A stretch of 6,018 bases of DNA from JBBRLA01 sp038231615 (GTDB taxonomy: Bacteria; Myxococcota_A; Polyangia; Palsa-1104; JAEUJZ01): the NCBI GenBank assembly GCA_038231615.1, contig JBBRLA010000547.1:1-6018 (forward strand). Direction: 5' to 3'. The translations under genes were made by a program, and so were the position numbers. Every line of letters starts with the position of its first letter. Position 1 is the first letter of the stretch. Below the pieces are notes generated by a model. The model did no database searches and was not told the origin of the DNA. It was given only the letters and a program-made list of their open reading frames with translations. Below, one piece after another: positions 1-4,885 of the stretch.

Positions 1-408
1 GGAGTCCGCCTCCGCGCATCACCGGCCAAATTTTCGCCCCTGGACGCCGCCCCTGCGGCACCGGACGCCGCAATGGCGGCACCGGACGCCGCAATGGCGG
101 CATCGCTGGCCCATATTCCGCTACTTAACGCCGCCTCCGCGGCATCGTTGGCTCATATTCCGCCGCCGGAATCTCCCTCCGCGGCACCGGACGCCGCAAT
201 TGCAGCATCGTTGGCCCATATTCCGCCGCCGGAATCCGCTGCCACTGCATCGCTGGCCACCCCCGCCAAGGTCCCCTTCACGACCCCAGCCGCCAAGATC
301 CTCAAGACGGCCGGGCTCATCCGTGGGGACATTGACGGGCCCAAGGTCTGCTACTGCACCGAACCCAAGACGCTGCGTCAACTCAAGGCGCTGGTGGCCA
401 GTCTGTAA
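1..408 (+). CDS. 5'-partial ORF: Ala/Pro-rich repeats joined to an ArsR-type winged-helix C-terminus
   Basis: The frame is open from the left edge to a TAA at 406-408, so the true start is outside the window; 135 residues are visible. The last ~48 residues (about 88-135) resemble the end of an ArsR/SmtB-family repressor: the tail of the recognition helix, then a beta-wing with GLIRGDIDGPKVCYC (residues 105-119) and a final Leu-rich helix ending KALVASL. In this family that part binds DNA and dimerises. Where the N-terminal helices should be, residues ~15-85 are low-complexity repeats, with SLAHIP three times and AAPDAA three times. I see no N-terminal metal-sensing cysteine motif; the two cysteines in the wing (VCYC) are common in this ArsR subgroup. 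The ORF could be a degenerate arsR with a repeat insertion, a genuine repeat protein, or the tail of a longer gene. ArsR homology is judged by eye from the wing; function as a repressor is doubtful. Confidence 0.5.
   Translation, partial: GVRLRASPAKFSPLDAAPAAPDAAMAAPDAAMAASLAHIPLLNAASAASLAHIPPPESPSAAPDAAIAASLAHIPPPESAATASLATPAKVPFTTPAAKILKTAGLIRGDIDGPKVCYCTEPKTLRQLKALVASL
55..260 (+). repeat. Two interleaved short degenerate repeat families
   Basis: Family A, GCGGCACCGGACGCCGCAAT, occurs identically at 55-74, 76-95 and 181-200; the first two are in tandem with a 21-bp period. Family B, built around GCATCGYTGGCYCATATTCCG, occurs at 100-120, 143-163 and 205-225, with a shortened copy (GCATCGCTGGCCAC) at 247-260. 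Two B copies run into a small hairpin, ATTCCG-CCGC-CGGAAT, at 157-172 and 220-235. All copies keep the same reading frame, giving AAPDAA and ASLAHIP, so they may be protein repeats. The high DNA identity and dyad symmetry also fit a DNA-level repeat that expanded by slippage. Confidence 0.8.
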
Positions 409-437
409 TTGACTCCTGGGGCCTCTTAACGTATATC
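409..437 (+). promoter_or_regulatory. Sigma70-like promoter for the small-ORF/phoU/pit operon
   Basis: A -35 element TTGACT (409-414, 5/6 to consensus) is followed by a 17-base spacer and a -10 element TATATC (432-437, 4/6). The spacing is optimal. Transcription would start near 444, leaving a ~30-base leader before the ATG at 475. The -35 begins one base after the upstream stop codon. No Pho-box-like direct repeats were seen, so control by PhoB is not supported. Confidence 0.55.
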
Positions 438-456
438 GTCGATCTACGATTATACG
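430..456. promoter_or_regulatory. Operator-like imperfect palindrome over the -10 region
   Basis: The left arm CGTATATCGTCGATC (430-444) matches the reverse complement of the right arm, CGTATAATCGTAGATC, with one single-base gap and one mismatch. The outer arms CGTATA/TATACG are perfect. The palindrome covers the -10 element and the likely start site, where a bound repressor would block initiation. AT-rich dyads of this size are typical of ArsR/SmtB or TetR operators, and an ArsR-like fragment is encoded directly upstream. The identity of the regulator is inference. Confidence 0.5.
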
Positions 457-474
457 AATCAGGGACCTTTCTAC

Positions 475-741
475 ATGTCATCGACCGAGTCGAGCCCTGG
501 GCAAGGTCCACAAAGGACGCGAGAGGTGCGCTGGGCCCTCGTTCGCCTGATCTTGGGAACGGCACAGGTGAGCGGTGCGACAGCCGCACTCTTGCTGCTG
601 CTGCAACTGGGCGCCCAGAACCCGTGGACCCTGGGCGCTGTCATGGTCACGTGCGTTTGCACCACCTTGAGCGTCCTGCTCTTCGGGAATCGCCGAGGGC
701 GCGCACCGGCTGACGGCCCGCTCCCTCCACAGCGGAGTTGA
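475..741 (+). CDS. Small two-helix membrane protein, function unknown
   Basis: This 88-residue protein is not recognised as a named family. The start is supported by AGGGA at 461-465, nine bases before the ATG. The N-terminus (residues ~1-20) is polar and charged. Two hydrophobic segments follow, about residues 24-45 (rich in Leu, containing LLLLLQL) and about 52-69 (LGAVMVTCVCTTLSVLLF), then a short tail rich in Arg and Pro. Two membrane helices with both ends in the cytoplasm is the likely layout, given Arg residues before helix 1 and after helix 2. It is the first gene after the promoter at 409-437 and lies in line with phoU and pit, so it is probably cotranscribed with them. A link to phosphate uptake is suggested by context only. 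Confidence 0.7.
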   Translation: MSSTESSPGQGPQRTREVRWALVRLILGTAQVSGATAALLLLLQLGAQNPWTLGAVMVTCVCTTLSVLLFGNRRGRAPADGPLPPQRS

Positions 742-744
742 CTT

Positions 745-936
745 ATGTCGACCAAGGGCATGCGCTTCAGCTTCCTGAGCCCGGTGCATTTGATCGGAAG
801 CGCGTTGTTTCGGGTATCCATCTGGCTGATCTGCTGTCCCGATGCGTTTATGGCCGCCAGGCAGAGCCTTTTTCAACGCGAGGTCTCGATGCTGCCTTTG
901 CCGGTCCGAGCGGGCCTGCTGGTCATCCCCATGTAG
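745..936 (+). CDS. Small hydrophobic ORF, possibly translationally coupled
   Basis: This 63-residue ORF starts three bases after the upstream stop codon. GCGGAG at 732-737, inside the end of the previous gene, gives a well-spaced ribosome binding site, which suggests coupled translation. The protein has one moderately hydrophobic stretch (residues ~15-31, around LIGSALFRVSIWLICC) and a hydrophobic C-terminus (LPVRAGLLVIPM). No family is recognised. It fills the gap between the two-helix membrane protein and phoU without overlap. The evidence for being a real gene is position, start signal and absence of a better frame on either strand; it could still be a spacer with chance coding potential. 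Confidence 0.45.
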   Translation: MSTKGMRFSFLSPVHLIGSALFRVSIWLICCPDAFMAARQSLFQREVSMLPLPVRAGLLVIPM

Positions 937-957
937 CGAGGCGCTGGATAGGCAGAC

Positions 958-1641
958 ATGAGAAAGCCGCATATCGGCAGGGGTTTTGAAGACGAGCTGA
1001 GCCAGCTCCGTGAGCGAATCGCAGCCATGGGGGCCAAGGTGCAGGAAATGATCGCCCGCAGCATGCAGGCCCACCTTCAGCGGGACAGTGACCTGGCCCG
1101 TCAAACGATTGGGCTCGATCCGCTGATCAACCGCTTGGAGATGGACATCGACGAACTGTGCGTTTGCATCCTTGCGCGGCGCCAGCCGGTCGCCTCCGAC
1201 CTGCGCTTCATCACCATGGCGCTCAAGGCGGTCACGGACCTGGAGCGCATAGGCGATTCCGCGGTGAATATCTGCGAGCGCATCATTGAGCTGAACGAGG
1301 AGCCGCAGATCAAGCTGTACGTGGGCATCTCTCAGATGGCGGAGCTAGTCCAGCGCATGGTCCGGGAGGCGCTCGACGCCTTCGTAGCAGGAGACGCCGC
1401 CATCGCGCTGCGGGTCATCGAGCAGGACCAGTCGGTGGATGCGCACTACGTCCAGCTTTTCCGAGAACTTCTAACCTACATGCTAGAAGACCCCCGGACC
1501 ATCTCCCGCGCGCTTTGCATCCAGAGCATCGCCAAGCACCTGGAGCGGGTGGGGGACCATGCGACGAACTTGGCCGAGATGGTCGTGTACATGGTGGGGG
1601 GCAAGGACATCCGCCATCCGGGCAGACTTGGAGATACGTAG
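958..1641 (+). CDS. phoU: PhoU phosphate-signalling/uptake regulator
   Basis: PhoU is a cytoplasmic all-helical protein that restrains phosphate uptake and, with PhoR and the Pst transporter in many bacteria, keeps the Pho regulon off when phosphate is plentiful. The 227-residue length is close to the usual for PhoU. Two three-helix-bundle repeats are visible. Each carries the conserved metal-binding signature: residues 94-104 (DLERIGDSAVN) in the first and 195-204 (LERVGDHATN) in the second. RRQPVASDLR at 74-83 and MVVYMVGGKDIRH at 208-220 are also family hallmarks. The ATG at 958 has a modest GGATAGG five bases upstream and puts the first helix (ELSQLRERIAAMG) at the expected place. pit starts immediately after the stop codon with no gap, so PhoU here probably served the Pit permease rather than a Pst system; no pst gene is present. 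The gene looks intact. Confidence 0.96.
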   Translation: MRKPHIGRGFEDELSQLRERIAAMGAKVQEMIARSMQAHLQRDSDLARQTIGLDPLINRLEMDIDELCVCILARRQPVASDLRFITMALKAVTDLERIGDSAVNICERIIELNEEPQIKLYVGISQMAELVQRMVREALDAFVAGDAAIALRVIEQDQSVDAHYVQLFRELLTYMLEDPRTISRALCIQSIAKHLERVGDHATNLAEMVVYMVGGKDIRHPGRLGDT

Positions 1642-2388
1642 ATGCTGCTGCTAGCCGCCGTCGTTTTTTTCGCCCTCGCCTTCGACTACACCAACGGATT
1701 TCACGATGCGGCCAACGCCATCGCGACGTCCATCTCGACCCGTGCCTTGCAGCCCGGTCAGGCGCTGCTCTTGGCGGCAGTCCTAAACTTTGTTGGCACG
1801 CTCTTGTCTACATCGGTGGCGGCGACGGTCGCCAAGGGCATCGTCGACCCTGGCGTGGTCACCTTGCAGACGGTCCTTGCGGGCCTGATCGGAGCGATCA
1901 TCTGGAACATCATCACCTGGTACTTCGGCATCCCCACCAGTTCCTCCCACTGCCTGCTTGGCGGTGTCGCCGGAGCAGTCGTCGGGGCCTATGGGACCTC
2001 CGGGGTCCAATGGACGCACATCGTGGAGAAGGTCATCATTCCCACGGTCCTTTCGCCGATCGTCGGGTTTTTCGTGGGCATCACCATCTCGGTCGCGCTG
2101 GCCTGGATGTTTCGCCGAAGCCGTCCGGGCACCATGAACCATCGGTTCCGCAGGGTCAGCCCACCCTCCTTCAAGAACTGCACATCGGGATGGGCGTTGT
2201 GGGTTTCGACGACAAAATCGGTGGCCGCCTGGGCGGTGGCGGCGGCGGCCTCCGGCAGGTCCTTGTACTGTGGCGCGCTGGCGGTGGCGGCAGGGTCGAT
2301 CCGGATGGCGCCGGCCCTTTGCGCGACGTTGTCGGTTACCACGCCGAAGCACTTGATGAGGGCCGGGATCTCGCCGGCCTCGAAGTGA
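1642..2388 (+). pseudogene. pit: Pit-type inorganic phosphate permease, C-terminal half lost
   Basis: Pit permeases (PiT family) import phosphate, usually as a metal-phosphate complex driven by protons. The N-terminal half is clear. Residues 19-36 (GFHDAANAIATSISTRAL) form the first copy of the PiT signature. Residues 96-112 (GIPTSSSHCLLGGVAGA) are the conserved re-entrant segment. At least four hydrophobic helices occur before residue 157. The start is convincing: GGAG at 1630-1633 and ATG on the base after the phoU stop. After about residue 170 (RPGTMNHRFRR) the expected continuation, with a second signature copy (HGxNDA type) and further helices, is absent. Residues ~171-248 are Ser/Ala-rich and are the antisense of a minus-strand gene. 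Family members are normally ~330-500 residues, so the permease lacks its second inverted half and is unlikely to transport. Confidence 0.85.
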
Positions 2389-2696
2389 ACGACCATGGAG
2401 CGCACCGACTCGCCAAAGCCTTGGTCCTCGGTGCGCACGACGAAGTAACGCCCGCTTTGGAGCAGGACTTGGGCGGCCTTGTCCTCATCGGGATGGGCAG
2501 TCTGGGCATCCAGAGTGACGGCGCCATCGACGCCGACGTGGACGTCGCCGTCCACACCGATAGGGGCCGGGGTGGCGCCAGAGGCCGGGGTGGCGCCAGA
2601 GGCCGGGGTGGCGCCAGAGGCCGGGGTGACGCCAGATGCCGGGCCGGCGGTGACACGGCGGGAAGCGGTCGAACGAGGAGCAATCTTGCGCGTCAT
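1989..2696 (-). CDS. Unknown protein with Thr-Pro-Ala-Ser-Gly repeats; 3' end runs into antisense pit
   Basis: The frame encodes 235 residues from an ATG at 2696 with AGAGG seven bases upstream; an in-frame TTG at 2717 lacks a comparable site. The N-terminus (residues 1-15) is basic (MTRKIAPRSTASRR), with no clear signal peptide. Residues ~16-46 are flexible repeats of ATPASG type. Residues ~47-180 look like an ordinary folded soluble domain with mixed composition (for example GRYFVVRTEDQGFGESVRS at 82-100, and a helix around PEAAAATAQAATDFVVETH at 148-166). No family is recognised. Beyond residue ~182 the frame is simply the complement of pit, so the last ~50 residues are probably not native and the original gene end is likely lost. 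An alternative is that the gene naturally ended near here and only its stop codon is missing. Confidence 0.6.
   Translation of the reverse strand: MTRKIAPRSTASRRVTAGPASGVTPASGATPASGATPASGATPAPIGVDGDVHVGVDGAVTLDAQTAHPDEDKAAQVLLQSGRYFVVRTEDQGFGESVRSMVVHFEAGEIPALIKCFGVVTDNVAQRAGAIRIDPAATASAPQYKDLPEAAAATAQAATDFVVETHNAHPDVQFLKEGGLTLRNRWFMVPGRLRRNIQASATEMVMPTKNPTIGERTVGMMTFSTMCVHWTPEVP
2140..2165. other. Rearrangement breakpoint between pit and the convergent unknown gene
   Basis: To the left, plus-strand codons still match Pit (NHRFRR at about residues 166-171). To the right, the plus-strand frame stops resembling Pit, while the minus-strand frame has gene-like composition up to its start at 2696. 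The exact base cannot be fixed from one sequence. No insertion-sequence ends or target duplication were seen at the junction, so a deletion or inversion joining two genes tail to tail is most likely. Confidence 0.6.
2565..2636 (-). repeat. Four tandem 18-bp repeats encoding ATPASG units
   Basis: The plus-strand unit GGCCGGGGTGGCGCCAGA is repeated four times head to tail (2565-2582, 2583-2600, 2601-2618, 2619-2636). The first three are identical and the fourth has one change (GGTGAC for GGTGGC). A decayed partial unit follows to about 2655. Because 18 is a multiple of three, copy-number changes would lengthen or shorten the linker of the minus-strand protein without a frameshift. Confidence 0.92.
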
Positions 2697-2817
2697 GGGG
2701 GGACCTCTGTTGGACAAAGGGGTGCTGCCTCTTTGGCAGGCCGTTTGTCTTTATCCATTTATCCTTAGGCAAGGTCCGTGCCAGAAGGCCGACTCAAGAG
2801 GAATGCGGAGTTACGGG

Positions 2818-2838
2818 CAGTGGCCCCTGGGGCCACTG
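2818..2838. terminator. Perfect GC-rich hairpin, possible transcription terminator
   Basis: Arms CAGTGGCCCC (2818-2827) and GGGGCCACTG (2829-2838) are exact reverse complements around a single central T; in RNA the loop would open to 3-5 bases. A short TTTT run follows at 2845-2848 on the plus strand, six bases after the stem, so termination of plus-strand transcripts is possible but not canonical. It could equally be part of a degraded mobile-element end. Confidence 0.4.
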
Positions 2839-2840
2839 TG

Positions 2841-2876
2841 GTGATTTTAATCAGTAGGGTGCGTAATTTTGAGCAG
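2841..2876 (+). repeat. Two imperfect 14-bp repeats, possible insertion-sequence end remnant
   Basis: GTGATTTTAATCAG (2841-2854) and GTAATTTTGAGCAG (2863-2876) match at 11 of 14 positions with a 22-bp period. Short repeated motifs containing ATTTT and spaced ~20 bp apart are seen at the termini of IS21-family elements, where they bind transposase. No transposase gene or second terminus is visible in this window, so the assignment is tentative. Confidence 0.3.
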
Positions 2877-2888
2877 GTGCGGCTGGAG

Positions 2889-2929
2889 GACCTACCTGGC
2901 GATGAAGAGGGGGTGCCTTATCACCCGGG
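2889..2929 (+). repeat. Left copy of the 41-bp direct repeat flanking the ATPase/nuclease gene
   Basis: It begins GACCTACCTGGCGATGAAG and ends TGCCTTATCACCCGGG. It is identical to 4801-4840 except for one extra A at 2908. Similarity ends abruptly on both sides. Within it, GGGTG and CACCC can pair around a six-base loop. It lies downstream of the minus-strand ATPase/nuclease gene and abuts a crtI fragment. Confidence 0.93.
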
Positions 2930-2976
2930 CCGAGGAGGTCCGCCGCATCAGCCCCGCTGACGTGGACGGCTACCAG
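2928..2976 (+). pseudogene. 49-bp fragment of crtI (phytoene desaturase)
   Basis: These 49 bases match 5233-5281 inside the intact crtI gene, with one mismatch (T at 2958 for G at 5263). They correspond to CrtI residues ~117-132 (AEEVRRISPADVDGYQ) in the same orientation. The fragment overlaps the 41-bp repeat by GG and ends two bases before the stop codon of the minus-strand ATPase/nuclease gene. It cannot be functional; it marks a past duplication of the crtI 5' region. Confidence 0.9.
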
Positions 2977-2978
2977 AT

Positions 2979-4775
2979 TCACCGGCCTCGCAGGGCCTGG
3001 GGCTTCTGCTTCTTCGGCGTCCCGGCTGCGCTGCGTGTCCGCTGCGTTGATGGTGCCGGCTCATCCGCGCCGCCCACCAGCACTCTCTTGCCGTCGAAGG
3101 CCACCGCCACCTGCTGGATCGGCGCGGCCCCGTGCGCCCGCAGCTCGGCGGCATAGTCTTTCTCCAGAAGCTGCTTTTTCGCCGCGGCCAGGGCCCGTTC
3201 CAGCGTGGATCCCTTGGCCTTGGACTTCACCTTCAGTTCCAGGACGACTCCGGGCTGTCCGGGTTCGGTGGGCAGGATCATCACGTCGTAGCGCCCATGG
3301 CCCCCTTCCCGGTTGGTATTGACCCGATGGCGGGGGCCCATGGAGACGAGCAGCCCCAGGATGAACACCTGGTAGACATGCTCGGGCGGCATCTTCTTCC
3401 GCTTGCCGCCGACGTCATGAAAGCTTGACGATTCTACCAGAATTCGCTGCAGGTGTTCCTGAAAGCGCGGCAGATCTCCCCCAAGGAGGGCCTGAATCAT
3501 CTGCTGCCGACGCCGCTCGCCGCCGACGCCGTGCTCCAGCCAGCGGTCAAACAGGTTGGCGAAGACCGTGCTGACTTCCAGGTTCGGCACCTTCAGGGTT
3601 CCCGTGGTCACGCTGCGCGTGCCGCCCTCTATCCTGATCTGCACGTCCTCGGCCTTGAGATACCCGGTGAACAGGAGGAAGCTCCACAGCGCCTCAGGCT
3701 CTGTTTGGATGTCCCGCAGCACGGTGTCCTCGCGGATGACCTTGTGCACCCCCTCTCCTCGAAGCAGCGCCTCCATCTCCCCCTGTTCGCCGCCACCGCA
3801 GTGAAACAGGAGTTCGCGGATGAGTTCATCCGAGGCGGTGTTCACCCAGTAGGTCTGCAGAGGCTCCTTGGGATGCGCCAGCGCGTTCAGCAGGGACCAG
3901 GGGTTATAGATGACCTGACCGCCGAAGTCATAGCCGTTGTACCAGCGCCGCAGATCTTCCATCCGCAGGGGCGAGCCAAGCCTCTGGCGCAGCCCTTGTA
4001 CTTCCGCCTCAGTAAAGCCGAAGTCCGTCGCATAGTCCTGCTTGAGCAGGCTGTAGACCCCCAGGTTGTTGAGGCCCGAGAACAGGCTCTCCTTGGCGAT
4101 GCGCAGGATGCCGGTGAGCACGCCCTTGAACAGGTGCTCGTTGTCCTTGAGACCGCTGGTGAGCAGCCCGCGGAAGAAGCTCGCTGCCTCTTTATAGTAG
4201 CCGCGGACGGACGCCTCATGAAGCGGGGTATCGTACTCATCGATGAGGATGACGGCCTGTTCCCCGTAGGCCTGAGCCAAGAAGAGGGACAGGTAGCGCA
4301 GCGCCTCCGAGAGCCGGCCTTCGGATGCCTTCTCGGAAATGATCTCCTGGATCAGCCTGCGCTGACGCTGGGTTAAAGAGGCCCCCGCGAGCACAAAGGC
4401 ATGCTGATCATAGAGCGCCGCCAGCAGCTCAGCGATCTTGGATCGGCACGCGGAAAAGCTCGCGCATTTGACATCCTTGAACGTCAGATAGATGAGGGGG
4501 TAGCGCTGGAAGTGCGTCCGAGCCTTTGCCGACTGCCAGATGGCCAGGTCGGTAAAGAGCGCGCTGTGGTCCTTTTCGCTCTTGCCCAGGAAGTAGCCGA
4601 TCATGGAAAGGTTGGTACTCTTGCCGAAGCGCCGGGGACGGGGGAAGAGCAAAGTCTGGTAGGGATCGGAAAGGACCCGGGCGATGAGGTCGGTCTTGTC
4701 CACCAGAAGCACCCCCGGCTTGCGAAGGGCGGCGAAGTCGGAAGTGCCGAGGGACAGATGGGGAGTCTCGCGCAT
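2979..4775 (-). CDS. AAA-ATPase_like protein with C-terminal PD-(D/E)XK nuclease-type domain
   Basis: The 598-residue length is typical for this family (PF09820 AAA-ATPase_like plus PF08011 PD-(D/E)XK type). The N-terminal ATPase domain has YxxLLFPRPRRFGKS (residues 39-53), a variant P-loop ending in GKS. Walker B is AVILIDEYDTPL (174-185). The helical middle (~200-420) contains RRWYNGYDFGG (276-286) and YNPWSLLNAL (290-299), family hallmarks. The C-terminal nuclease-like core has GRYDVMI (494-500, Asp497), LELKVK (512-517, Glu513 and Lys515) and KKQLLEKDYA (533-542), so the expected acidic residues, Lys and Gln are present. The start codon is preceded by a GAAGAAG stretch; TATAAA (4784-4789 on the minus strand) could be a -10 element but leaves a very short leader. 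The role of the family is not established; it often occurs in many divergent copies per genome and is suspected to be mobile or defence related. The Lys/Arg-rich C-terminal tail may bind nucleic acid. The gene looks intact. Confidence 0.92.
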   Translation of the reverse strand: MRETPHLSLGTSDFAALRKPGVLLVDKTDLIARVLSDPYQTLLFPRPRRFGKSTNLSMIGYFLGKSEKDHSALFTDLAIWQSAKARTHFQRYPLIYLTFKDVKCASFSACRSKIAELLAALYDQHAFVLAGASLTQRQRRLIQEIISEKASEGRLSEALRYLSLFLAQAYGEQAVILIDEYDTPLHEASVRGYYKEAASFFRGLLTSGLKDNEHLFKGVLTGILRIAKESLFSGLNNLGVYSLLKQDYATDFGFTEAEVQGLRQRLGSPLRMEDLRRWYNGYDFGGQVIYNPWSLLNALAHPKEPLQTYWVNTASDELIRELLFHCGGGEQGEMEALLRGEGVHKVIREDTVLRDIQTEPEALWSFLLFTGYLKAEDVQIRIEGGTRSVTTGTLKVPNLEVSTVFANLFDRWLEHGVGGERRRQQMIQALLGGDLPRFQEHLQRILVESSSFHDVGGKRKKMPPEHVYQVFILGLLVSMGPRHRVNTNREGGHGRYDVMILPTEPGQPGVVLELKVKSKAKGSTLERALAAAKKQLLEKDYAAELRAHGAAPIQQVAVAFDGKRVLVGGADEPAPSTQRTRSAAGTPKKQKPQALRGR

Positions 4776-4800
4776 GCTTCTTCTTTATAGCCGAAATATC

Positions 4801-4840
4801 GACCTACCTGGCGATGAAGGGGGGTGCCTTATCACCCGGG
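4801..4840 (+). repeat. Right copy of the 41-bp direct repeat, upstream of crtI
   Basis: This 40-base copy matches 2889-2929 with one deleted base. It lies between the start of the minus-strand ATPase/nuclease gene (4775) and the crtI start (4886), so it sits in the shared upstream region of two divergent genes. It again contains the GGGTG/CACCC dyad. It could be part of the native crtI leader or the terminal sequence of a mobile unit carrying the ATPase/nuclease gene. Confidence 0.92.
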
Positions 4841-4885
4841 TTGCACAACCTGCACCGTTTGCGGCACCTTATCTGGGACATCCCC

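Noticed and set aside
55..260. CRISPR-like array
   Set aside because: Repeats are of two families, irregularly spaced, partly directly abutting, and without unique spacers of constant length.
478..1104. Minus-strand ORF of 208 residues opposite the two small ORFs
   Set aside because: It overlaps the start of phoU and the operon promoter side, lacks any recognised motif, and has low-complexity His/Gln/Arg composition typical of antisense frames.
2565..2655. CRISPR-like or regulatory iteron array
   Set aside because: The units are contiguous with no spacers and keep an 18-bp coding period, so a coding tandem repeat explains them. No replication gene is nearby to support iterons.
1515..2768. 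Plus-strand ORF of 417 residues overlapping phoU, pit and the unknown gene
   Set aside because: It is an out-of-frame translation of phoU and pit rich in Arg, Gly and His, with no start signal. It is explained by GC-rich codon structure.
2889..2929. Ordinary transposon target-site duplication
   Set aside because: At ~41 bp it is much longer than usual target duplications (2-14 bp), the adjacent block has no transposase, and one side continues into crtI-derived sequence.
2778..3156. Small plus-strand ORFs running through the 41-bp repeat and crtI relic
   Set aside because: They combine the repeat, the crtI fragment and antisense of the ATPase/nuclease gene by chance. No convincing start signal was found.
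3453..4376. Long plus-strand ORF (307 residues) antisense to the ATPase/nuclease gene
   Set aside because: It is a shadow frame in GC-rich DNA. The minus-strand frame carries clear Walker and PD-(D/E)XK motifs, while this one shows no recognisable domain.
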